This document shows, piece after piece, positions 9,614-17,774 of a stretch of 17,774 bases of DNA. The stretch's first letter is position 1; every line of letters begins with the position of its first letter. Below the pieces are notes generated by a model. The model saw only the letters and a program-made list of their open reading frames with translations. It had not been told where the DNA came from and ran no database searches. Both the position numbers and the translations under genes were made by a program. The stretch is from the NCBI GenBank assembly GCA_004151065.3, contig NWUY0300008694.1:66329-84102 (forward strand). Direction: 5' to 3'. Origin of the DNA: Larix sibirica (Eukaryota > Streptophyta > Pinopsida > Pinales > Pinaceae).

Positions 9614-9737
9614 TGATTAGGCATCCACTCTCACTCAGATACTTCCATTGTAGCACCAGTAGCAGTGGATTTACCACATAATACGTGGGGAAATTGCCTC
9701 CGATCACTTTGTGGTCTGCCCAGGTACAAACAACTTC

Positions 9738-10191
9738 ATGAATTCTAAAGCAGTTCCTCCTCTCACTCCTTTCAACTATGTCGAGTGGAAACCAAAGATG
9801 ATGGCATATCTCAAGAGCCATGATCTCTATGATGTGTCTATTGGCATTGTGAGCGAGCCTACTTCCTATGAAGAGAAGTGTGATTGGATAAATGACTTAG
9901 ATAGAGCGTATGGAGAAATGTGATTGGAAATGTCTCCTAATATGTGTTACTTCATTGATTATGTTGAGTCTCCATTTGAGCTCTGGAGCAATATGAATAG
10001 AGCCTTTGGCGTGTAGAAAGAAGAATTTGATGCATGGAGCGAATCTAGAACCTCATAAAGTGCTCTCCCTCATAATTTCTCGGCCTCATGCATTTCTCAA
10101 GAAGTTGTTCAAGATGAAGAAGAAGAAATTGTATAAATTTCAACACATCCAGTTCTCGTTGCTAGAGATCTCTTTGATTCGAATGCTTCCT
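9738..10191 (+). pseudogene. broken copia-like gag, copy 1
   Basis: From the ATG at 9738 it is identical to the intact gag at 16912 up to 9844, then diverges. It keeps the same codon register but has four in-frame stops: TGA 9921-9923, TAG 10014-10016, TAA 10056-10058 and TAA 10134-10136. An extra in-frame codon lies in the acidic GAA run near 10120. The N-terminal motif PFNYVEWKPKMMAYLKSH is typical of plant copia gag. The sequence stops at the N at 10192. The sudden change from identity to about one difference in eight suggests that this tail comes from a different family member than the first 100 bases. Confidence 0.75.
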
Positions 10192-10192
10192 N
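10192..10192. other. single N at the junction of the two long repeat copies
   Basis: The bases left of this N belong to the gag pseudogene; the bases right of it restart the intron upstream of exon A (10193 equals 3019 plus 7174). An ambiguity code exactly at the switch point looks like a contig join, not a sequenced junction. Confidence 0.85.
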
Positions 10193-10290
10193 TCTTTTTG
10201 GGTTTGCTTTATGTTATTTAGTTTTTGTTGATTGTGTTTGGGTGCTTATTCCAAATCATTTGCCAGAAGTATTAACTTTTTTTTTTCCAG

Positions 10291-10469
10291 GTCAACTCAA
10301 TGCATCCCCTGGAATAGAAAATTTAGCTTGCCAACAAATTGGAGGAAAGATATTTTTTTCAAATTTGGGTCCTCTAAAGGAAAATGAAAGAAGAGATCTA
10401 AATTGTGCTGTTAAGGAATTCTTGCTTTCTGCCGGCTACAAACTTACTGCAATGACTTTCTATGAAGAG
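10291..10469 (+). CDS. exon A, second copy (LisH exon of RELCH/KIAA1468-type gene)
   Basis: Same 179-nt exon as at 3117, with the same acceptor and donor. If this copy were really downstream of exon B (6500-6607), splicing B to this exon would join a phase-0 end to an exon that needs one preceding base. The frame would then read into TAG at 10315-10317, the ninth codon. The copy is therefore useless as a tandem coding exon in that order. This favours an assembly duplicate, a skipped exon or a dead duplication. Confidence 0.8.
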
Positions 10470-13400
10470 GTAAATGCTTGACACAATACACACTGTGTAT
10501 ACAAGCTATTAAGTTCAGGTTATCATAGATTTAAGTGTTGCTAGATCTTCATAAAACAAATACATTGCTAATTAGGAGGGAGTCATTAAGAAGATTGCAA
10601 TGCAGAATCATACAAGAATATTGTTTTTTGCTTGTGGTGTGATGTGCTAGAATAATCTCTGTATAATCATTTGACCAAGGATATTTCAACCGTTGTAAGA
10701 TGGGAAGACCCTTGAGAGTCAAAAGTTGTGCTTACAAATATTGTTTTTACAATTATCTGATGTTGAAAATTTGAAATTTGATTATAACTTGGCTTTCCAG
10801 CATGATGCAAACCCTTGAGGGCTGCAACAACCCTTGCAGCCCATGTGGCTGCAATAGCCTTTACTGGCAACCTTTTATTTTTATTTTATATCTTTTTAAT
10901 CATTATGTGTAAATACATTTTAGTAATTTCAATTACATGATGACAATTCATAGGCTGATATTCAAATTGTAGTTGTAAACATTGTAACATAAGATTTTTT
11001 TTGGTTTGTTTGGAAGTTGCGTTTAGAAGCATGGCCTGAGGTCTAGGGATGCATTAAATAAACTTTCAGATCAAGTGCCAGATCTGAGGGGTATCTACTC
11101 TGCCAAATTTTCCCAATATTTGCACCCAGGCTTATCTCTTTTAACATGCCATTCGGGTGTGGCAAATCAGAATGGTAATGGAATTATGGAACCCTGGTGG
11201 ACAACTTAACAATCCATCAAACTCACTAGTGAACTGTTATCACCCGGAAATTTCCATTTGGCAAAAAAGAAAGTGGATTCCAGGTAACTCTAGGAAATAA
11301 GCTACTGTTACCTCTTGCTTCGAAGTTAGTGTGTGCTAACTTGGGGGGAGGGGGGTGTCTCTAAGTGATTTATGGTGTCAACTGCAAAATCAGCACTATA
11401 AGTATATAGTAGTACCTCAAATTGAACACTGCCCTTCTGTGTAAATTCTGTGAGTAAATTGTGCGAACAAGCAGAAATCCTTTAAATTGCTCAACACAGA
11501 AAACAATGCAGAGTAATAGCAAATTAAAGCTGGTCAAGCAAACCAATGCAAAACTATTTTGAAAACTATTAATTACTTTGTAAAGCAGAGATGAACATCA
11601 AGCCGTTCTTTCCTTTTTTTAATGCAGGAAATTACTAGTTAAATGCTGTTTTTATATTTTAGATGTTTCGCTATGCACACAAATCGAGAAGTAGGTATAA
11701 CTCCTTTATCTGTCTGCAATAAACTTAAAAAATCAACAAGTTAAGCTTGCTGTTTTTTGACAAATGCCTAAGAATGCACAGAAATCGAGCAAAATTGAAT
11801 AAGCTTGTTTTGAATGATTAAACTTTAAAGTAACCAAGTAAATTGACTTGTGCCTTATGTGGAGTGGAATAGAAAAAAATGCAAAAGTATGGCAAATTCC
11901 TTTTAGGGAATGATAAAGAAATTACATGTTTAAGGAAGCAATGTCAGTCAAACTCTGTTTAATGAAGTAAACCAATTGAGGAGAAAGGACATCTATTCCC
12001 TAATCCCAAGTTTGACAAAGAAACATTAACTGATTATATCGAATCAGCGTTACTTGCAAAAGACAAGGTACCAACTGTAGACAGGGAAACTCTCGCAAAT
12101 ACAATCAAAGTGTAAAACTAAGTGTTGCTACTGGCAAATTCTTTTCTATAGTAAAAAACCAATATTCCATTAATTGACAAGTTGACAACTACATATTCTG
12201 TTGCAGTTGAAGATCCATTCATCACCAGTGCCGGTGTATCCAATCTCAAAGTTGTTGACACCCTCGTGCTTGATTGCCGTATATCAAAATGAATTTAAAT
12301 TGGTAGACCCTATTCTCACCCTAATCACAGAAGTCATTGCATGCAATAATCAGTACACCATCCCTCGAAACAAAGCTTAGTCTGCATTCCTAAATATCGG
12401 GATACCAATTCGTCTTGTTTCCAAAGCTATGTTGAGAATCACAGTCGAAGGAGTCCTAATCAATTGTCTCATCATATACTTCTAAAAACAATTAACTGAG
12501 GGTGGATTGATCCCTTTATAGTGTGACAATATTTTTATATATTTGAAGGTCTCACTGTCTTGTTTCCTTAGCCAACACAACATCAAGAGTAACAAAAGAA
12601 GTATGCGAGGGAATGGAGATGTGGCTGCTCCTAACCATGCTTCGACGACAAAGTATCCTTTAAGGGGGAAGACATGTGATGCGCATAATAATACATTGCA
12701 TAACAATGATACATACATATTATAGTGATACTAATAATTTTAATAATCATAGGCCCAAGGGTCATAATCCTTTAGCCTTGTGATCAATCACTGAGTATTT
12801 AGGTCGTCATGAGAGCTCTTGTAACATCATCATTCACCGTATATTAAATATATTTATTCTATATGGATTTCTTTCTTTTGTCTTATTTACATCGGATATT
12901 TTTACATCTCTACTTATCAAACCAAAGTGTAACAACTTCCACCTTCATAAGCTCCAGGACAGGTATCCACTTTGATACCAAGTAGGATTTCATATGGATG
13001 CATACATAGGAGAATAATACGAACACATAAATGTGGAGAGAATAATAAATGCCATATATATTAATGATGCTCCAGCAAGTGCATCTATTGGAGCCCAAGG
13101 TAGGAAACCCAACATTTGATATACCACTCTTTCATTTGATCATCTTTCAAGAGTCAATACATCATTATATATCACCTTAATTTGGTTATGGTGGTTTAAT
13201 CACCATCCCCTAGCCTCGACATTATAATATTATATTGGTCATATGTCACTAATAAAGTGTCATTATATTTTATGCTTTCTTGTTATTAACAGATACGTAA
13301 TGGAGCCATAATGCAATCCCACTGTTTACCCCTTCTTACATAAGCATGGTGAGCTAGTAAGTCTGCTTTGGCTTCGATCTCGAGAGAATCTAGTATGTAC

Positions 13401-13673
13401 ATCTTTACTAAAAATGCCAATTTGGGTAAAATCTGGATTCTGTACAGCCTACTCTCTCTACTAGTTGTGAATTTTTCCAATTGGAACAGATTAATTGCCC
13501 CATGAAAAGTTGCACGACATTGCCATCTCTAAAAAAATTATGAATTTTTTTCTGAGTTTGTAGTTTCGCTTCTATTTAAGTTTGGATTTTACAATTGAAT
13601 TTTCTTCGGAGGGTATGATCTTCAGATCTACTTTTTCATGTAAAATTTATTATCATGTTAACATATGTTACAG
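10470..13673 (+). other. intron between exons A and B, second copy
   Basis: Duplicates 3296-6499 base for base where I checked, including the coding-like remnant (11966-12378) and the decayed LTR with primer site. Confidence 0.8.
12969..13291 (-). mobile_element. decayed copia-type LTR plus primer site, second copy (minus strand)
   Basis: Counterpart of 5795-6117. The primer site is 12980 down to 12969 on the minus strand, and the TGTTAAT start is at 13291. No independent changes were seen. Confidence 0.45.
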
Positions 13674-13781
13674 GTTACAGATCAGAATCTTGATGTTTGG
13701 CAGAATAAGGCAGCATGTGTACCAGATGCATTACGGCGGTATTACCTTCAATATCTGTCATCTACCGTGGAGGCGGCAGAG
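13674..13781 (+). CDS. exon B, second copy (RELCH/KIAA1468-type gene)
   Basis: Same 36-codon, phase-0 exon as at 6500, with acceptor gttacag and donor gtaatt intact. Together with 10291-10469 it would encode the complete second LisH, ending in the conserved VPDAL...YLSS segment. No next exon is found before the window ends. Confidence 0.8.
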
Positions 13782-15419
13782 GTAATTGTGCTGTCAAATG
13801 AATCATATATTTTTCAGTAATGTGTTGTATAGGTAATGCATTATGAGCCCATCCAGATTTGTGTATTTTGGCAACAATTACGAGGTTTTATGGTCTCCAG
13901 ATGTTCATCTCACAGGCAATATACTGATATGTTGAAATGAAACACATAATTTTACATGCCATCCATAATGAGATTGTCAGTTGTAATGTGCTTGTTGGTG
14001 TGTGATACAAGACACTAATACATAGTACACACATATGCATGTGTTCATACCTATAAATTATATATGCACAGATGTAGGTATATCTTGTATAGATAGATTA
14101 CATTTACTCTGATGTATGTGAAGTTCTATGTTGAAATCTGACTTCTTAGAGTTCGTCTCCCCTAAGAACTTGCTGGTGGAGAGAGAGATGATTCAGGAAA
14201 GAACAACAGTTATTGAATTCTCCAAATTTTAATACACGAGATGTGAGGCTGCATTTATGGGCCAGCTCCCGACATAACTGTACAATGAGTTACTAATATG
14301 TTTTTTTTACATTGAGAAACATTGATGTTTACAAGGACTTGGATTTAATGCTATCTTATTACTAACATCAGATGCTATTACATAAACATCCGTATCTATC
14401 TATCTATATATCCATTGGATTGCTGCTGCTATTTATGATTGCACTATGTATGGCACATAGGCCAAATATATACAAAGCACTTTTCTGAGTGTTGCACTGT
14501 GCTATTTTTAATACGGGAATGCTTTAAATACTTTGCCACTGCGTGGGTATTTTGTAAAATATCACTAATCACTTGCTGACTAGAATGTCCCACATTGTAT
14601 GTCTCTTCTCTTTTTTAGGTCAATATTTTAGCAAATGTTTTCTTAGGTTATTTGACCTGGCATTAAGGTCATTAAGTATTTGCTTTCCTGTATGTGGTTT
14701 CATAAAATCTGTCAACTGTTTGATATTAGGCCATGCATTTGAGAATATCTGTGGTATTGCAATTTTGGGTATACTTGTATACTCCTTCAAAATATGGTCT
14801 TTCCATATATACTTTCTGACTACAATTCTCCTTATAATTGCTTAGTCGAGCAGAGAACTCAAAATAGTGACTTGTAAGTTTTGATACCATATTCATTATC
14901 TTGCAGTGCTTGTGGCTTTCTCTGTGTCTTCTATTTCTTTCCTATTTTGCCTTGTCTTCTATTTCATTCCTATTTTGCCCCTGGGAAATGCTTTGGAAAA
15001 GCTTATTTGTTCGAAACATCCTGGGAAAAGACTTGGGTCATTTCCTGAATCTCCTGTCTATTTCCTGGCCATTTCATGGTGTCTGTGCTGTTTCCCTCTT
15101 TTATGTTTCACTTTTTTCATGGGTGTGAATGGTACCAACCAGTAAAGGAAAAAAAGATCCTTTCCAAACCCTAAAAACATACCCCACATTTTCATTAAAC
15201 ATGATGTTTTCCTATGCATCAAATCTGTTTCACCCCCATGCTGTTTAAAACTTTAATGTTTGCTTTCATTGTTTGAGCAGATTTTTGGAGAAGTGTGGAC
15301 TTATAATTGTGTCAGAAGAATTATGTATATAATGTGACGATCCTGAAATTCCTTCCAATTACCCCATTTCAGGTAACTTAGCTTTCCTGAAGTATATCAT
15401 ATGGTGGTTGACTGTCCAT
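13782..15419 (+). other. intron downstream of exon B, second copy; no gene seen
   Basis: Matches 6608-8245, with the same microsatellites and the tandem pair at 14925-14979. The hydrophobic frames at 14573-14845 and 14901-15145 are T-rich chance readings. Confidence 0.6.
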
Positions 15420-15725
15420 TGTGTAGGAAATTAGCGTATATATATATATAGTATTCACACACACAATGATGGAAAGAGAAAAGAAACATAAAGCTTTATT
15501 ATGAATATTGTAGCAATAAATCTGTCGCTCTCACATAGTTCATCATACACAACTTATTTATAGCAACCCTAGTTGGTTAGGTAGTTAAAAAACCTACCTC
15601 AAGCCTCAACATTTATCATTACATTGGTCATGTATTCAATTAATTTCAACATATAATATGACAAAGTGTTATTGGCTGTTAGACAGCATTTATTGAGTGA
15701 ATTACAACCTAATACCCCGTTAACA
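15420..15725 (-). mobile_element. LTR-like element, second copy (minus strand)
   Basis: Counterpart of 8246-8551. TGTTAAC starts at 15725, CTACACA ends at 15420, the TATA box is at 15553-15563 and AATAAAGC at 15493-15500 (plus coordinates). Confidence 0.5.
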
Positions 15726-15802
15726 CGAAATAACACTTTAAAAAAAATCTTACCTAGACATTACTCCGCTCAATAAAAAAAATTTACAACTCAAGAATTT
15801 TA

Positions 15803-16114
15803 CAACAACTGTTAATGTGAAGACTGCATATGGGTCAACTCCCATTCATGGGTCACTGAGGTAACCAATTGCAATGTCTGTTGGTTGTCTAGAAGAGCCA
15901 CATGGGTACAACTTCTTTTTTTCCAAGGAAAACCTTGTGGGGAAACCCAAGGGATGCTTCCTGCATTCCTGGCTGGCATCCCTAATAAACCTGTCTTCAT
16001 AGATTACTGTGCCTCATCCATGGGGGATTGGAACCAGGCACATGTCGGCACAAAACTAGCCAAATCCCAACAACATTGGCGACAACCGATTGAGCTAACC
16101 CCTTGGGTTACTTG
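15803..16114 (-). mobile_element. tRNA-derived SINE-like element, second copy (minus strand)
   Basis: Counterpart of 8629-8940, with box A at 16086-16097 and box B at 16025-16035. It carries the only two substitutions seen between the long repeat copies: c at 15933 and t at 15936, where copy 1 has a and c. Read on the minus strand, this copy has ccccacaaggttttcc. Confidence 0.5.
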
Positions 16115-16126
16115 GGTATGTGACTT

Positions 16127-16775
16127 TGTTAGAATAAATTAATCACCTAGACCTTAGTATATGCTTTTTTTGCTTCCTAGTGGTTTAGACCAAGTTAGTT
16201 GGCTTCCTAGTGCATATTTTGTCCACCTTGTGATAGTTTATCCACAATAGCGCTCACTTCCGGATTTTATGAGCTAAAGCGCCCACTTCCTGCTTTTATG
16301 AGTTAAAGTAGCCTTTTCCTGCTTTTTTCTTGGACTAGGATGAACAAGGAGCGCTAGGATGAATTGGGCAAGTTTGCCACTTTTTTGCCTCAACCTCTTC
16401 CTTCTTTTTCCCCTAAAAGCCACTCACGGGTTGTTTTTTGGTCACTCATTGTCTACCTAGGCCCACCTAGCCAATTCGTGACCATTTACTAGGAGTTTGA
16501 GATTGACACTTGTCATAGATGGGGAATTTGGTCTAATCTAAGCCTGCGACATGTGAACCATTCGAATGCCTTTAGAGGATCTAGATTTTTACCTATTGTA
16601 ATATATATTTGGACAGCCAACATATTGTCAAAGGTGGGATGAATAACAATTGTTCAATTGGAGTTTGTTCCATCTATCAAATTCTGTCATTTTTTCTCTT
16701 TTCTATGCATCTTTGTGAAAACAAATTGTGAGGAATTTTTCTGTTGCTAGGTCCAACTGCGATAAAAATTTCACA
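16127..16775 (+). mobile_element. putative 5' LTR of a copia-like element, copy 2
   Basis: Same sequence as 8953-9601, here followed by an intact gag. The 29-bp tandem pair lies at 16250-16307 and the TATA-like site at about 16600-16608. The left edge is uncertain by several bases. Confidence 0.55.
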
Positions 16776-16787
16776 TAGTATCAGAGC
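16776..16787 (+). promoter_or_regulatory. retroelement primer-binding site, copy 2
   Basis: tagtatcagagc, 11 of 12 matches to the initiator-Met-tRNA primer site, directly after the LTR end. It precedes the open gag by 124 bases. Confidence 0.65.
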
Positions 16788-16911
16788 TGATTAGGCATCC
16801 ACTCTCACTCAGATACTTCCATTGTAGCACCAGTAGCAGTGGATTTACCACATAATACGTGGGGAAATTGCCTCCGATCACTTTGTGGTCTGCCCAGGTA
16901 CAAACAACTTC

Positions 16912-17541
16912 ATGAATTCTAAAGCAGTTCCTCCTCTCACTCCTTTCAACTATGTCGAGTGGAAACCAAAGATGATGGCATATCTCAAGAGCCATGATCT
17001 CTATGATGTGTCTATTGGTATTGTGAGCGAGCCTGCTTCTTATGAAGAGAAGTGTGATTGGCTAAATGGCTGTGATAGAGCCTATGGAGCAATGTGCTTG
17101 GCAATGTCTCCTAATATGTGTTACCTCATTGATTCTGCTGAGTATTCATTTCAGCTCTGGAGCAATCTAAATAAATCATTTGGTGTGCAGAAAGAAGAAG
17201 TTGATGCATGGAGCAAATCTAGCACCTCCTCAAGTGCTCTCCCTCCTAATGTCTCGGCCTCATGCATTTCTCAAGAAGTTGTTCAAGATGAAGAAGAAGT
17301 TGTAGATTCAACTGCTCCAGTTTCTGTTGATAACATTCTCTTTGATGCCATGGCTTCCTCTACATCTCATGAAGCTGCTATTGAAGAGATCTCCTCTTCC
17401 TTTGTTGCTCTAAAAGTTGAAGTGAAATCCGATTTTTCTCCTTCCCATGTAGCTGATGCAGAAGAAGAAGGTTCATCTAATGGAACTGTGCTTGTTGAAG
17501 AGATATTCATCCATTCCTCACTCATGTTCTCCTATGATTGA
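16912..17541 (+). CDS. copia-like gag protein, N-terminal domain with acidic tail
   Basis: An open frame of 209 codons from ATG 16912 to TGA 17539-17541. The frame is open nine codons further up, to a GTG, but the ATG is the likelier start. Residues 1-110 resemble the plant copia gag domain (UBN2/DUF4219-like): PPLTPFNYVEWKPKMMAYL near the N-terminus, then a Trp-containing helix pattern around FQLWSNLNKSFGVQKEEV. Residues from about 120 onward are Ser-rich and acidic (QDEEEVVD, ADAEEEG), with no CCHC zinc knuckle and no protease motif. The frame ends 13 bases before an N. It may be a shortened gag of a non-autonomous element, or the contig may end before pol. The gag would form the particle that packages element RNA. 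Confidence 0.65.
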   Translation: MNSKAVPPLTPFNYVEWKPKMMAYLKSHDLYDVSIGIVSEPASYEEKCDWLNGCDRAYGAMCLAMSPNMCYLIDSAEYSFQLWSNLNKSFGVQKEEVDAWSKSSTSSSALPPNVSASCISQEVVQDEEEVVDSTAPVSVDNILFDAMASSTSHEAAIEEISSSFVALKVEVKSDFSPSHVADAEEEGSSNGTVLVEEIFIHSSLMFSYD

Positions 17542-17554
17542 GTCTATTTCAAAT

Positions 17555-17555
17555 N
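17555..17555. other. single N, likely second contig join
   Basis: The sequence left of it is the 3' flank of the gag ORF; the sequence right of it is coding for an unrelated transposon-type protein. By analogy with the N at 10192, the two sides may not be neighbours in the genome. Confidence 0.65.
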
Positions 17556-17774
17556 AACTTTTCTTACAAGTGCATTCGTTCCCATCTATGTGGGCTTATG
17601 GACATCATTTTCACACCGTGGATGTTGATAATGGGCGTGTTACACAAGACTGTGGAGTGAAAGTCGAGTTCGATCAATCTAGTCGTGCTATACACCGAGA
17701 GCAAAACTTGGTAGGAGGGATGTTGGGTTATGTTGGAAAGATACAAGAGATCATTCAAGTGGACTTCTCATCTT
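17556..17774 (+). CDS. partial DUF4216-like protein, often carried by plant En/Spm (CACTA)-type transposons
   Basis: One plus frame (codons from 17558) is open for the whole 219 bases and runs off the window end. It reads MWAYGHHFHTVDVDNGRVTQ, then DCGVKVEF and later GGMLGYVGKIQEIIQVDFSS. The order FHT...T..(D/N)(C/S)GV.V...G.(V/L)..I.E(I/L)...DF/Y is the pattern I recall just upstream of and into DUF4216, found next to plant CACTA-type transposase domains. No start codon can be placed, because the frame runs up to the N. The overlapping minus-strand 64-codon frame is a shadow. Family assignment is by pattern recall and needs a profile search. Confidence 0.6.

Larger units (their letters stand above)
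3019..9844 (+). repeat. copy 1 of a 7.17-kb direct repeat
   Basis: Every base that I compared here recurs 7174 bases downstream, including homopolymer runs, the AT microsatellite near 8265 and the tatc microsatellite near 7215. I found two differences: 8759 a versus 15933 c, and 8762 c versus 15936 t. The matching end is sharp: at 9845 the copies begin to differ at roughly one base in eight. On the left, similarity begins at 3019, exactly where copy 2 starts after the N at 10192. This pattern suggests overlapping unmerged contigs. A recent tandem duplication is possible but less likely. Confidence 0.95.
10193..17018 (+). repeat. copy 2 of the 7.17-kb direct repeat
   Basis: Collinear with 3019-9844 at a fixed offset of 7174. 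I found no insertion or deletion and only two substitutions (15933 and 15936), both within the SINE. Its left end coincides with the N. On the right it continues past 17018 as an intact gag, where copy 1 continues as a diverged pseudogene. Confidence 0.95.

Noticed and set aside
9597-9821. 74-codon minus-strand frame (also at 16771-16995)
   Set aside because: It is the reverse shadow of the primer site, leader and gag N-terminus.
3019-17018. Long direct repeats as LTRs of a giant mobile element
   Set aside because: The repeat units contain spliced host exons and abut each other at an N. There is no interior region between them and no TG...CA ends.

Overview
This window looks like nuclear DNA from a seed plant or other land plant with a large, repeat-rich genome. 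The evidence is two spliced exons of a plant RELCH/KIAA1468-type (LisH, coiled-coil, HEAT-repeat) gene separated by a 3.2 kb intron, plant Ty1/copia-type elements with initiator-Met-tRNA primer sites, a tRNA-derived SINE-like element and a DUF4216-like transposon-associated protein fragment. The large introns and decayed LTR elements would suit a gymnosperm, but nothing here proves the clade.

Layout. Positions 1-3018 are single-copy in the window. They hold a decayed minus-strand copia integrase (about 455-936) and otherwise unrecognised intergenic or intronic DNA. Positions 3019-9844 are one copy of a 7.17 kb direct repeat: LisH exon A (3117-3295), a long intron with a decayed minus-strand LTR and primer site (5795-6117), exon B (6500-6607), a second related LTR (8246-8551), a minus-strand SINE (about 8629-8940), then a plus-strand copia-like LTR (about 8953-9601), primer site (9602-9613) and the start of gag. 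From 9845 copy 1 becomes a diverged gag pseudogene with four in-frame stops and ends at a single N (10192). Copy 2 starts right after that N (10193 = 3019 + 7174), repeats everything at a constant offset of 7174, and carries an open gag ORF (16912-17541). It ends close to a second N (17555). The last 219 bases are open in one frame and encode part of a DUF4216-like protein.

Interpretation. The direct repeat is collinear, with no indel that I found and two substitutions that I found in about 6.8 kb. Those two substitutions, and the diverged tail, lie only in high-copy repeats, and both edges of copy 2 fall at or near an N. The simplest reading is that two overlapping contigs of one locus were placed end to end and not merged. 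A true recent tandem duplication is the alternative, but splicing exon B into the second exon A would break the reading frame and hit a stop at the ninth codon. I see no convincing new biological system. The structure of the duplication and its likely artefactual origin are the most important things for a reader to know.
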